64,000 nt of DNA. Origin: Polytrichum commune. Taxonomy: Eukaryota > Streptophyta > Polytrichopsida > Polytrichales > Polytrichaceae. Positions 48,949-64,000 of the stretch are shown piece by piece. The stretch lies in assembly GCA_950295325.1 (NCBI GenBank), contig OX485803.1, forward strand, positions 10,664,001-10,728,000, written 5' to 3'. The notes under the pieces were generated by a model. The model saw only the letters and a program-made list of their open reading frames with translations. It did not search any database and was not told where the DNA came from. How positions within the stretch are numbered: the first letter of the stretch is position 1; every line of letters begins with the position of its first letter. The position numbers and the translations under genes were made by a program.

Positions 48949-51216
48949 TCAAAGCTTGTCCTGAAGATTAACTTCACGGAGCTCAGGTTTCAGGCCAATG
49001 CCCTTGGTCCAAGGGTTTGCAAGAGGGTGGATGCCAAGGTCAGGGCCCTGGATGTCTTGTCGACTCTCTGAATTTTCCTTAAAATTGACTCCAAACCTCT
49101 TCTCCACATCTGTACAAGAGTTCAGTGTAAATTATGCAAGATAGTGAGGAACAAAGTCTTCCAACAAGAAATCCTAGTTTCAAGATCCAACTCTAGTAAT
49201 GCATTGAAATGTTAGCTTCTAGAAACCCATGAGTAAATTCTACATCTGATCAAGGATGCCAATCATCATCCTCATCACAATCTCCACTACATTTTGAGTG
49301 TCACAGTAAGTGGGCAATATTCCAACAGAACAAGGAATTCGCAGTGGGTACAATGCGAGGTTCTCCATCTCCCTAAGACTAAATACTAGACATCAGTGCG
49401 ACTTAATTACTTAATTGACAATGCAAGAATTGTCCGAAGTTCAACCACATGTGCTAAAATAATACAGACGTGACTGCTGCCCAATGAACGATCCACTCAC
49501 TTCATTAGTAATCAATCAAGTGGCATCGAACTACACCCATAAAATGATCAAATCAACATTATATACAGATGTTTGCAAAGTTTTCAATTAACCAACGACA
49601 TCTTTATATGAAAGATTTTACCTGATGCAAGCTCTGGATTGAGCTGGCCATAGTCTGTGAAAGACATCATGAGTTGGGGCAAGCCGAGGGGCAGGGTGTC
49701 TCCTTTGTCAAACTGCCAAAAGTGGAAGACTTTTCCGTATGTCTTGGCGACCTGGTAGACCACCCACCCACCCACACAGTTCACTCAAGATCAGCCAACC
49801 CCTAAAATGCCTAAGTTGCAAATTTGTCATCACCACACGTTGCACATAAAAACAAAACTATCTAAGAACATTCTTAAGCGTGGGTAAAGACGTTCTCTTT
49901 CTATTCTAGGTTTAAGTATTAATCCAAGAATCAAGGTCCTTGATTACATGCATGAATACCAAGCATAGACACGTGACAATCTCTCATTAATCGACACTTC
50001 AGTGTTACCTTATCTTCGGACAAAGCCTTCGCCCATCTACCAAGATTCAACTTAAAGACCTTGACAAAAAAAACTCTCGCCGAGTGCATACCATCCAAGA
50101 TGCTTATCTAGGGAGAACACCCACTAAACGACTTAAGAATGCTATAATGCATGAGTTAAGACTATGTCACAGAATGTTTAAAGACAGTATATACAGTGAT
50201 AATTTGAGGAAGTTGCTTAAACATCTACAAAGGCACGAGTTCCAGAATGTTGACAGTTTGGGAGGAGTTGAGGTTGGAAACTAGGAATTTGGGAGTACCT
50301 CACTCAGCTCCGCATGCTCAGCCGCTTTGGGGATTCCTGGAATGAACAAGATACCGCCCTTGACCTCAAATTCATGAGTATGCCATAACTTCTTCTCCTC
50401 ATCAGGTAATTCCTGGTACAGCTTCTCGGAGACAATGTACTCCACACCAATTAGGCGTGCATTTGGCTCGGGACTGTCATATATCAAACACTGTCGCATG
50501 TCCTGGTTGTAGTGAGTACAGTAATGGTGTGCCTCAACTTGCCGGTTCATGTCATATGCATAGAAATGGAACCTGTAAATAACAGAACATGGTAGTTTTA
50601 GTCAAATTTCTTGTACAAGGCATGAGTTTAACCGCCTTACAACCGTATAACTATATTTAATTCGAAGAGGATATGAATCTCACTCTCGGATGAAAAGTGT
50701 GTGCAAAACTCTATATTAGGAAAGCTATCTTTTCCACAGCTGCTCAATCAGGCAACACAGGTTCCAACAAGTTGAGAATACTTGTCATGCAACAGGCCCT
50801 CTTAAACTTGACAATTTTTTCCTGCAGCTCCACTCCTCTACTTGATTCCCATAATTCTGACATGATGGCTAGGATTATTTCGTATTGCTCATTCTGGCCC
50901 CAGGAGAATCACTGTCAATGCTGGTGCATGTTTATCTGATGCACATTCTTATAGATAATCTTGAGGGTTTGACTTCTTCCAAAACATCAGTGACATGCAC
51001 AATAAACACATCCTTTATCTGATTCCCTAGTGAAAATAAGGCGCCAAGGGTGAGACAAAGTACTCCTTACGCGCATAAGTGGGCGTGGATTCTCTTAATC
51101 GGATTGAAGCTTTGAAGTGCCGATGATCCCAAGCCCAACATGCTTGTGGTTGTCTTGGTGGCATCTCCAGGCAAATCATCGGCGTGGGACACAGGTCCTT
51201 TTCCAACTGCTGCCAT
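48949..51216 (-). CDS. Oil body-associated protein (OBAP, DUF1264 family)
   Basis: Exons on the - strand: 51216-51071, 50572-50299, 49751-49622 and 49109-48949, all with GT-AG introns of about 500 bases, giving 236 residues. This is the usual OBAP length. The N-terminus is [18 protein letters not shown]. Family hallmarks follow: [84 protein letters not shown] and near the end [15 protein letters not shown]. OBAPs associate with lipid droplets and affect oil-body shape in seeds and other tissues. There is no signal peptide or strong membrane helix, so association is peripheral. The start ATG has GGCCATGG context; a possible leader-intron acceptor lies about 25 bases upstream. The gene is convergent with the PME gene 2.6 kb away. 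It looks intact. Confidence 0.92.
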
Positions 51217-52318
51217 GGCCGGGTACCTGATTCTTACCAACCTGCAATACAATTGGCAGCATATAATGCTCTCTCAATCTCTGTCGCAGGCCACCAGAGT
51301 AACAAGGACATCCAGACAAACCTATGTCTCTTTCCCCTATTACACAATATTCAGTAAACATAGAAAACCTCCCCTTCACAAATGGAAACCTTGAGGCCCA
51401 AGTTCAGCGAGGGATGATTCAACACACCAAATACTTTCTATAGCTTTGAGCAAGATGGTAATGATTCCATCGAATTCCAAACCTGGGATGCATCATGGCT
51501 CAGAAGTTGCTCAAAAATGAGGTTTATGCCATGCACTCCATCAAACACACACAACAAGGAATCCAGAACAGCTTGCAAATCTGATTAGGATAGGAAATGA
51601 CAACTATCTGCACATTGAACTTATCCTAAGCTCTGCAATCTTCTTGCAAATGCTCAATGTCTTACACTCCTTGAGCACTCGACAATCAAGTATGGACACT
51701 CCATAGCCGATTAGTTTGCTACTCAATACCATCACCAGGATCTTGATAACTTAATATTGATTGTGAATGCTTCACATCACCTCTACAATCTTTCAGGACT
51801 ACCAAATTAGAACATTCATCCTTCTCATATACCCTTAATTGGAAACCAACCCAATTTGCAGCCCAAACCCCAAAAACCATCAGGTCTTCTGAGGCAACCC
51901 ACACCTGAGGGATTGTGACCAGATATACGATTCTCAAACTCATGCTACAATCAACAACCCTAACAAGATGCAGACCTTTCTCAGAAGCACCTGGTCTGCT
52001 CTTCGCTTGCAATCTTTGGCAGAGTCTCGACTTACAAGGTGTACTTGCTGTGATGGAGTCTCAACCCCTATCAAAAAGTTCACAAAATCCTGAAGGAATT
52101 GGGGCTGCGAGTGTGCTCAACTCAACAATCTTACAACTGTGCACCTCAAGTTTGTTGCAAAAAATCGAACCCAAGAATGAAAATGGGATTCTGAGCCAAG
52201 TGGGTTGCATGGTGCAGGCATGGGATTGCACCCTCATGCCATGCCAAGTGGCACGCAGCAGCTTTGGGCTCTGCTTCTGCCACCTCACCCACTCTCATTA
52301 ATGGTGTTTCAATAAGGT
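51217..52318. other. OBAP upstream region
   Basis: About 1.1 kb upstream of the OBAP start (- strand). It should hold the promoter and possibly a leader intron. No clear TATA box or other gene was assigned. Confidence 0.4.
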
Positions 52319-52701
52319 AAGGTATGTGGGTGTTATTTGGTTCCTCTTCTTAATCGGACCCCTACAACTTATTTGATTGGTATGTGATTTGGTGAGGATC
52401 AAAGTGCAAACATCATAAAGACACGTTTAAAAGAGATGGACTACATCGTCAAATAATATTATCTACTCTACATTCGATACAATAGTAATCACAGTTGGGA
52501 GGAAATGTGTATTCAGTTAAGGAGTCAACAAATGTGTATTGTCAATAACCATAACTAAATCAAGGGAGGTTTGATTTTCAGTCTAATTTATGTTGGCACT
52601 TTATTATAGATTTGTTAATGCAACACAGGTTTCCGTTGTGTGAATCTAATTGGTAGAAGTTGGAGAACACGGAAAACGAATTGAACAACACCACATACCT
52701 T
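52319..52701 (+). mobile_element. MITE family 2, copy 1
   Basis: It starts AAGGTATGTGGGTGTTATTT and ends ACAACACCACATACCTT, its imperfect inverse. The interior has TTTGATTGGTATGTGATT, ATAAAGACACGTTTAAAAGA and GGGAGGTTTGATTTTCAG. About 383 bases. Confidence 0.65.
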
Positions 52702-53070
52702 GTGTGGGTGGTAATTGGTTACTTTTCTTAATCAGCCACCTATATTTGATTGGTGTGTGATTAAGTGGGGATCAAAGGCCAAACACCATAAAGACATATG
52801 TGTAAAAGATTGGACTATGTAATCGTATTTTATTAACTACTACACACTTAAAAGTGAAATTCACAATTGGTACAACCTATGTATTCAATTAATGAATCGA
52901 CAAACATGCATTAGTGATAAACATAACCAATTTGGGGGGGGGGGCATCTGATTTTTAAGTTGATTTTTCTTCATCCATTTGTTAATGCAACACAAATTTG
53001 AAGACGTAAATCAATCAATAGGAGATGAAGAACAAGAAAAACTTATTGCAAAACACATCCGTGCCTTTCT
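52696..53070 (+). mobile_element. MITE family 2, copy 2 (tandem with copy 1)
   Basis: It begins within the last bases of copy 1 (TACCTTGTGTGGGTGGTAAT) and follows the same internal order (TTTGATTGGTGTGTGATT, ACACCATAAAGACATATG). Its right end is degraded. It has an internal poly-G run at about 52935. Confidence 0.55.
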
Positions 53071-53408
53071 GTAGAGTGTTGTCCGCTTCATCATTTTCAG
53101 CTCTGTAAGTTAATTTCCATGTTGGATTGAACAAGGTCATGACTAATGTTAGACCGGTATACATGTGAATACATGGTTTCAATAATCAACATCAATAATG
53201 GTAATAAAGAACCTACCCATGGGTTTCAAAATTGTATACCGATCAAATATTGATATTTGGTAGGTATGTCAAGATGAGAGAATCAATGCTTACCCGAGTT
53301 ATTATTTGGGTCAATACCATCCTAAACATATTGTACTAAGCCAAATCTAACTAGTTACAAAGGTTCCTACATGGTAGGTATATAGATTCAATGGTATTGA
53401 AAACAATA

Positions 53409-53926
53409 CTACCGCCCAGGGGGTGGACTCTTCATGCCACATACGAACTAATGTGACTATAAGAAGGGTATAATTTGAGGCATTAGAGTACATAATGCAC
53501 ATAAGGGAGAGGTGTTATTTTTCTCTAGTATGTACATTTAAGAAGCCTCTTAAGACTTTTAATTAAAAGGTAGATGTACAAAAGGGGGCCCTAAAATTAA
53601 GAGAAGAAAGTTGACAATAGATGTGTTAGTTTCATCCAATTCAATTTTCATTCGTTGGTGTCATATGATAATAGTCCTCATTATGCACCATGTTCATTCT
53701 TGTTAGGGCTTGCATTTGGGTTATAGGTTTTTGCAAATTAGAGGCTCTTGAAGCACTCATGATCACGAGCTCCCTTGAGTTTTGCTCTCGGATTGTGGCT
53801 AAGTAACTGTGCTCTTGTCTTTATTTGTTTGATGAAATTGATGAGTTACATGCCATGGATGAAAAAATATTCAATGACTTTCTCATTGGAATATGAAAGT
53901 GGCTTCTAGATGTAATAAAGGCCCAT
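53409..53926 (+). repeat. About 0.5-kb dispersed repeat, copy 2
   Basis: Partner of 39957-40459, diverged by point changes and small indels, same orientation. No terminal repeats recognised. Confidence 0.7.
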
Positions 53927-55315
53927 TTAATTCATTATTTATATTTTTATATGTGGTGAGGCATTTATTGCATTAATTTGAAAATCTTAGTATAAATACA
54001 TGAGTACATTTTCAATGTAAAGCCCACAGTATAGATTCTCAAATGATATTTATAAAATTTATAAAAAAAAAAAACAAATACCAATACAACTTTGGACTTG
54101 ACCATGACCAATGTGACTACAATAGTAGAAATGTTATTCCAAAAGATAATAATTTTGTATTGAACCAGTGATCACTCTATGGTAGTTTGTGGAAGCTAGA
54201 ACATGTCATTTAAAGGATGGAGCATGAATACTAACACACGCATCCGTGGCGAGAGGAAATTATCACATACAAGTGTACCTCTCATTCAACTAGCATAAAA
54301 GCCCTAAATAGCATGCCACCCAAAGCTTACTTTTTGGGTTAATTTGACACATGATTTAGCCACAAAGACCACGACTTGGTCTAGAGGACATCACTTGAGA
54401 CGAATCAGCTACAACTCTATAAGGGGGTCAAGTTCTTATGTTGGATGAATGAGGGGTTGATCACACCAACCACTTATGACATCATCCGTCAACATCTCTA
54501 GCTGTAATAATGTGAAAAGTGGTGGGCCAACATTTATTTCTCAACATAATCCCCAACAATTTCACGACTGGAATTGGACAAAAAACTTGGTGTGATCGGG
54601 GCATAAAAAGTACACTAGTTTGTGACAGTTCCCTTTTGGTCGCATCCACATGCTCGTTACTTCTCAGTGATGAACGGGGAGTACCGAACTTTAGTTACGA
54701 GCTAGCCGAAATTTTTTGAAGATTTCCCAATGAGTTTGCAATGATTCGGACGAGGTACCGACTTAAAATTAGAAAGGTCGGAAATTGACCGGTTGAAATG
54801 AGAAAATATCGGCAATATAGCCGGTTGAGGCATCATATTTTAGGATATTTACCGAGCCAATTTTTAAATTTTAGGCAAGTAGCCGAAGGGATTAGGGATA
54901 GGGCGGACGCATGCACCTCAAGCTTGCCAAACATGGAAGGTTTTGTAAGAAACTCCCTACCAAACTCATTTGAATTAAAGGATAACTCTATTACCCTAGT
55001 AAAAATGTCCGCCCTATCCCTAATACTAGAGTCATAACTCATAAGGTTAAGATTCTAAGAACCATGAAGGCTAAGTAATTTAGGGAAGGTTCCGTTCACA
55101 AGGCCGATTAGGGTTTTGAGCTGCTCTAAGCATCCAAGGACCCTCTATCACGAGTATAAGGAGCTGCAGTCCTTTCTACAGAGTATCTCACTCCTCCATC
55201 GGGATTTCTCTCTGTGTTGAGTGCTCTCTGTACTGCTCTTCCGCTTCTGCTAGATTCATCTTCATTTGGGTGCGACACTGCGAAGAGGAGTTTGTGCTAG
55301 CCTTTGCGACCTTGA
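53927..55315. other. Gene-free stretch
   Basis: AT-rich. At 54760-54900 there are CGGAAATTGACCGGTTG-like repeats, and an inverted pair of AGGGATAGGGCGGACGC-type text occurs at 54893 and reversed at 55008 (GTCCGCCCTATCCCTAATA). No gene is supported. Confidence 0.4.
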
Positions 55316-55766
55316 TTTTGTCTTGATTCAGAGCTTACCCATCGAAATGCTTATTTCTGCAATCTGTTTTGATTCAGAGGTACCCATCGAAATGCTTATT
55401 TCTGCAGTCTGTCTTGATTCAGCCCTTACCCATCAAAATGCTTATTTCTGCAGTCTGTTTTGATTCAGCCCTTACCCATCGAAATACTTATTTCTGCAGA
55501 TCAAAATGCTTATTTCTGCAGGTTGTCTTGATTCAGAGCTTACCCATCGAAATGTTTATTTCTGTAGATCGAAATGCTTATTTCTGCAGGCTGTCTTGAT
55601 TCAGAGCTTACCCATCGAAATGCTTATTTCTGCAGTCTGTAAGGCTTATTTATGCAGCTGTCTTGATTCAGAGCTTACCCATCGAAATGTTTATTTCTGT
55701 AGCTGTCTTGATCAAAGCTTACCCATCGAAATGCTTATTTCTGCAGCTTTCTTGATTCAGAGCTTT
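55316..55766 (+). repeat. Minisatellite of 44-50 bp units with shorter sub-units
   Basis: Consensus blocks are TTGATTCAGAGCTTACCCAT then CGAAATGCTTATTTCTGCAG then a linker TCTGTC. About nine head-to-tail copies are present, with some shortened units of 21-23 bases that keep only ATCGAAATGCTTATTTCTGC. It gives open frames in all three + frames, but the repeated peptide has no known family, so I treat it as non-coding. Confidence 0.8.
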
Positions 55767-56297
55767 TATATCAACACAAATTCACCCATTTAAAAGCATA
55801 ATATGAATTTTTTTATAATATTAAAAAAAACAAATCCGACATACAATACAAATCTTCGGAAACATACCGAATTGAAATTCACAAAATCGGAAAATTACCG
55901 AATGAGAAAGTTAAATATCGGAATTTAACCGACAAAAAAAATTGGATTTAGGTAGCTTCCGATCAAAAAAATAAAAATCCGAATCTTTTCATAAAAGATC
56001 GGAAATCTACCGATTTTGGTAAAAAACTCCCCGGACTCTGCTTCTCACTGGAGGGATGCATATGCGATTGTCACCTCAAAAAATGGTTGACTTGTGAATA
56101 TGAGTTCTTTTACTTTTTTTGGTCATTCTATTATTTTATGTTTAAAAACCTAGCATTTAATTATTAATTTCATTTTAATACATCTACATATATATATAGC
56201 ATCCAATATATACGCAAGTTATTCATCATCTTCTTAAACCTCAATTGATCTACAACCTTTCCTTGGAGATTGTATTGTGTGATTTGTGGGTTTAACA

Positions 56298-56683
56298 ATG
56301 GGTGGCATTGAGAATCTCCCAATATGGATGGCGAATGATTACTTTGATGAAAATGACAAACATAGAAAGAATGGCGAGACTTTTTTATTTTGAAAAATAG
56401 CAACCCACTACAGGCCATATTTTGCATACAATGTGAAGAAGGACATTTGTGTGCAAAAGTATGCATCAATGCAGGGGTTACACATCTCAACCATGGCAAA
56501 CTACAAGTGCTTAGAGTTACAGAGCGAAACTTGATAAAAATTGATGGTATTAAGGAACGTGGCAAGTTGGATGAGGACATGATCGTGGATATAAAAGACT
56601 ATAGTTACAACAACTATCTTGCTTATACTTTATGGGGCACTGACATGACTCAAAGGAAAAGAATTGCAACAAATGGACTATAA
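56298..56683 (+). pseudogene. PLATZ-like zinc-binding fragment with a frameshift
   Basis: An ATG frame from 56298 gives LPIWMANDYFDENDKH and stops at 56391-56393. Shifting frame at the T-rich stretch near 56385 continues as AIFCIQCEEGHLCAKVC, HLNHGKLQVLRVTERN and IVDIKDYSYNNYLAYTLWG. The layout is Trp-aromatic start, His, paired Cys-x2-Cys, more Cys and His, then a LQV-R strand and a late Tyr-Asn segment. It resembles plant PLATZ zinc-dependent DNA-binding proteins. The match is by pattern only, and a homology search could overturn it. Confidence 0.4.
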
Positions 56684-57336
56684 CAATCTCCCGCTTAAGT
56701 ACGCACCCGTTTAAGTACGCACCTGTTTAAGTACGCATCCTAGTTAAGTGCGCAATTTTTTTGACAAAAATAGGGGGTTCATATTTTATTGTTTGAACAT
56801 GTCATGCAGAGTCATTTGCTGCAAATGCATGATCTTTTTAAGCTTGACGTACAATATCAGTTTGTTAACGGTTCGTTGAAATGTCTCAAACGATTATCGC
56901 AATTCATCATACATTTGTCAAGCTTTCATTTGAACATCAGAGCAAAGCAATTGGTTGTTGATGTCGAGGACAATGTTGTGTAAAGCTTCAAAGCCTTTGA
57001 AGTCAGTAACACTTATAGATTCAACAAAATGTCTCAATAGGCTGCATTTCGTTGCAGTATGTTCTCCTGATTGTCCCAAACTTTCCGGATGGCACCTTCA
57101 TTGGCTTCATACTCCCGCCTTAGTGCCCGCTTGCTTGGCGCATTCAACTTGCTTAACTTTGCAATGATTTCACATCGATCGAGTTGCCTCAGGTTGCCTC
57201 AAGTTTCATCCGTTTCCCGTTGTGATTCATCGAATCAGAAGGTCTAGAAAGCGATATGATTAAAGTGCGCACCTACCAACTTAGTGCACACCAACAGCTC
57301 CGGTTCAAAGTGCATACTTAAGCGGGAGATCATTGT
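56683..57336. mobile_element. Inverted-repeat element with CTCCCGCTTAAGTACGCAC ends
   Basis: The left end reads ACAATCTCCCGCTTAAGTAC. The right end reversed reads ACAATGATCTCCCGCTTAAG then TATGCAC. TA flanks the left end and overlaps the right. Just inside the left end are four tandem GTTAAGTACGCACC-like units (56691-56755). The interior has short broken frames. It fits a pogo/Tc1-type non-autonomous element. Confidence 0.6.
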
Positions 57337-57760
57337 AAGGTAGAAATACCATAACCCGTGAAAATAAGGTGATTTGCATTGAAGATATGGTATGACAATC
57401 ATGAGATAATTTTCCAAGATAGACGAGAAGGATTCATGAAGAATGCAAGTTGTTTTATATTTTTTTGTCTTGTACAAAAAATGCTACAAATTTTCAAAGT
57501 GAAAAGTTGTCAAACCCCCTACTCGTTCACTAGATTCTTCCTACACCGAACACGGTAATCCGCATTTCCATACAGAACATCGCCTAAATCGGTTACCTCA
57601 TGAGTACATTAACACTTGACTCCCATTGGCTACACTAAGTGTGCACGCATTGAATTTGCCGCCGAGCCATGATCCGTTTTAGAAATGACACTTCACCATT
57701 CTGACGGCGATCTAGTGCACGGCTAGAGGGTGGTTAACCGCTTATGGTATTTCTACCTTA
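57336..57760. mobile_element. Inverted-repeat element with TAAGGTAGAAATACCATAA ends
   Basis: A perfect 19-base inverted repeat (57336-57354 and 57742-57760) encloses about 390 bases without coding frames. It directly abuts the element ending at 57336. A stray end-like copy (AAGGTAGAAATAC) lies at 17684. Confidence 0.65.
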
Positions 57761-57779
57761 GACAAAGAAGTTTTTTAAG

Positions 57780-58900
57780 CATTGTGGGTGTTTGACTCGT
57801 ACTTTGAATCGGTCCCCAAAGACGTTGTGCTCTTTGGGTTATGCATTGGAGTCCAAATTCAATATGGCTCTTCAAGAGATTTAAAGCGTCCAATTAGCGT
57901 TGCAAGTGAGTTCATATATTGACATTCACCAAGTGGGTCTCCATCACATCCACATGGCCAGTGCTTTGATGGACAAGGTGCACAAAGAATACGACATTGA
58001 ATCAAAACACGTGCTACATCATGCATTTAAACAAATGAAACAATTAGAAAGGGAAGTGGATTCAAGGACAATAAGTAACAGAAAGGTGACTCCACTTACC
58101 AAAATGAAAAAAATTGGATAGCAAAGTGGATTCAAGGACAATATATGACACAAAGGTGATGCCACTGAACTGAACATAAAAATTGGATAAGAGAGTGGAT
58201 GGCAAAAAGGTCATTCCACTTACCAAGCCACAAGAAAGATCTAGGCTTGGGGCAAAGAAAGACAAACAAAAGACCAAGAGATGATGAAATTGTATTTCCA
58301 AATGATGCACCTAGAAAATTTTAAAGATTGAAGAAGGCAAAAGATGCATGTACATTTGACGGTGCAGATGTGTTTCCACAAGGAATTTTGTCTTCAAATG
58401 ATTCAAAGATGGGGGGAAATCATCGGAAATTGTCAATGCAATGTCACATATACAACCATCACTCACTCAAAACAATGAGACGTTTCCGAGAGAAGATGGC
58501 ATAGTTGAGAACCTAGAAGAAAAAAACCTCCTTGGCTGTTTCAATAGACAAAGGAAGGTCACACGAAGATGAAAATGGGCACTTACAAATCTCACCTAGA
58601 GATTCTCAAACATTAATTGGTGTAGTGGATACATTGGTGATTCCTTATACAAAGATGAATTTATCAATAGAACCGCATGAAAGGATTCCTTCCATTTTTC
58701 CAAAAGATGGCGGAACACCAATGGATTTTGCAAAGGTGATCTCACGATTAAAGCCAATGGTTGATGGTAGGAGAGGACCAAAAGTAGTTGAAAGTGAAAC
58801 CCAAGAAATGATCTCCTTGGTTGTTTGAATCAAAGAAGATATCCCAAAGGAAAAACCTCATGATAGACTTGAAAATCTATATTCAAGGATATTTGAGCAT
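57780..58900 (+). pseudogene. Unrecognised coding-like remnant with internal tandem repeat
   Basis: Lys- and Glu-rich frames interrupted by stops include LQVSSYIDIHQVGLHHIHMA (57888 on), HAFKQMKQLEREVDSRTISN, and at 58532-58828 a frame with SIDKGRSHEDENGHLQISPR and FAKVISRLKPMVDGRRGPKV. A unit of about 80 bases starting GTGGATTCAAGGACAATA repeats two to three times at 58056-58232 and breaks the frame. It is probably transposon-derived; no family is recognised. Confidence 0.3.
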
Positions 58901-59311
58901 CAATGATAGGAAGAATTGTTTTTAGAGAAAGATGTCATTTTGATCATGGTCATGTATGTCAAAGGTTCAAAACACCACTCTTATCTTATACTGACACATT
59001 GGCTTGCCCCATTTGCTTGGGGCCTATCTCAATTTATTAGTAGAATATGATTATTGTTGTGCCATATTTTAATATATAACACCATTTTATCTTGAAAAGT
59101 CAACTGAAGCAAGTGCGCTAGTTTCAATAGTATTTATTTGCAAAATTTAGCATATTAGGGGCTCAACGCTTCAATGTTAGACCAAACTTGAAGAGGATTG
59201 TGAGTTCATAAAATTCATGTTGTAAGGAGGAAGCTTAAGAATAAGGTAGTCAAACCTTATTTAGGTACTTTTCTTGTTTGGACACCTGTATTTGAGCGGT
59301 ATGTGATTTGG

Positions 59312-59638
59312 TGTGGCTCCAAGAATGGACACCATGTGCTAAGAATGGGTAGATATGTGTTAAAAAGAGATTGGACTATAAGCAAAAGATAAGATGGCAT
59401 TCTGGGCTCAATAGTCAACATTATTTTTTGGGGGGTGGGGAGACCTATATGAAGATTTAATGAACATGAGAACCTTCATTATGATAATGAAAAATATATT
59501 CATATGAGCTCCAAAAATGATGAGGAAAATAACTAGTAATGACTCCAATTTAAATTTCCTAACCATCTTGTACTAATCGCGAGTTTCATATCCTAGGAGA
59601 AGTGGGTGAGCCGAAAAAGTAACCATGTAAGACCCATA
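59312..59638 (+). mobile_element. Dispersed repeat family 3, full copy
   Basis: It begins at GTGTGGCTCCAAGAATGGAC and ends GTAAGACCCATAA, matching 3795-4105. A family 2 MITE begins directly at its end. Confidence 0.55.
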
Positions 59639-59980
59639 ATATATGTGGGTGTTATTCAATTACTTCCTTAATCAAACACCCATATTTGATTGGTGTGTGG
59701 TTAGGTGAGGATCAAAGAATAGACACCATAAAGACACACGTTTAAAAGAGATTGCGCTAGGTCTTCAAATTTTTACTAACTATGCCACACTCATTGAGAG
59801 AACCTACGTATCTAGTTAATGTAATCAACAGACATGCATTTCTGATAATCATAACTAAATAAGGGGAGGTTTAATTTTCAACCCAATTTTTGCGGATGCT
59901 TCATCATAGATTTGCTAATGCAACACGTTTTTTTTTGGGTGTAAATCTAATCGAAGTGAAAATAACACCTCACATACCTT
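59638..59980 (+). mobile_element. MITE family 2, copy 3, in the IleRS upstream region
   Basis: It begins ATATGTGGGTGTTATTC and ends AATAACACCTCACATACCTT. The interior matches the copies at 52.3-53.0 kb. It ends about 340 bases before the IleRS start codon. Confidence 0.65.
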
Positions 59981-60151
59981 ACTTCATTCTCTACCTAAAT
60001 TCTCAACCCTTCCATTGCATGAATGAATGGTCATAGGAGGAAAGCCAATGGATAGGCTACTCCAAAGGAAGGAGCGAGAGATAAGTGAAGTCCGTCCTTC
60101 GCAACAGCACCACGAGAAGAGTCCATCTCCGGAGCTCTTCGTCACCGACGC

Positions 60152-60262
60152 AACAACAGCAGCGGAGTCGCATGGGAGAAGCTATAAGGTAGCGAAGACG
60201 AGCAACAGCAGCGGAGTCGCATGGGAGAAGTTATAAGTTAGCGAAGACGAACAACAGCAGGG
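60152..60262 (+). repeat. 49-50 bp tandem repeat just upstream of the IleRS start
   Basis: The unit begins CAACAGCAGCGGAGTCGCAT and ends AGCGAAGACGAG. Two full units and a 10-base third start are nearly identical. The array lies 60 bases before the ATG, in the expected 5' leader or core promoter of the IleRS gene. Confidence 0.75.
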
Positions 60263-60322
60263 GGGGAACAGGAGGAAGAAACTGGAGGTTCTTATAATAG
60301 GGGGGAAAGGAATTTGGTAGAG

Positions 60323-64000
<3,678 letters not shown>

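Noticed and set aside
50041-50284. Coding frame inside OBAP intron 2 on the + strand
   Set aside because: About 66 codons with some transposon-like flavour, but no recognisable domain; not enough to call.
55266-55793. Repeat protein encoded by the minisatellite
   Set aside because: All three + frames are open because the unit lacks stops. The repeated peptide has no known family and no start or splice context.
60027-60236. Separate small protein upstream of IleRS
   Set aside because: The frame runs into the tandem repeat and has no family resemblance; more likely promoter or leader.

Overview
This is nuclear DNA of a land plant. The evidence is a set of phi-class glutathione transferases (a largely plant class), a pectin methylesterase with an inhibitor-like pro-region, an oil-body-associated protein, and an organelle-type isoleucyl-tRNA synthetase with a transit-like N-terminus. 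All genes have spliceosomal introns, and the space between them is AT-rich and full of small transposons. I cannot name the species. A non-seed plant is possible, because the GST first exon is split by an intron I do not associate with seed-plant phi GSTs, but this is inference.

Layout. 1-22.2 kb: three tandem phi GST genes on the + strand (A 2593-4603, B 8108-9799, C 19754-22214). Each has four coding exons with introns at the same places and a probable 5'-UTR intron. Copies B and C are separated by 10 kb of repeats, a broken FCP1/HAD-type phosphatase gene and a degraded hAT-like transposase (both - strand). 22.2-42.7 kb: no intact gene. It holds a tRNA-derived SINE with an 18-bp target duplication, a 137-bp near-perfect palindrome, pogo-like terminal-inverted-repeat elements, MITE copies, a probable 1.75-kb solo LTR, a 760-bp element with 32-bp inverted repeats, a degraded Harbinger-type transposase and a degenerate tandem array. 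42.8-46.4 kb: a complete pectin methylesterase gene (+). 48.9-51.2 kb: a complete OBAP (DUF1264) gene (-), convergent with it. 52.3-60.0 kb: repeats again, including an in-phase tandem MITE pair, a 44-50 bp minisatellite, two abutting inverted-repeat elements and a frameshifted PLATZ-like fragment. 60.3-64.0 kb: the 5' part of an IleRS gene (+) that runs off the window.

The genes are not a pathway cluster. The GSTs form a tandem family (detoxification and redox). The PME acts in the cell wall, OBAP on lipid bodies, and IleRS in organelle translation. The most notable points are the replacement of the usual catalytic Ser in all three GSTs, the decay signs in GST copy A, and several repeat families with well-preserved ends. 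I saw no previously undescribed multi-gene system.
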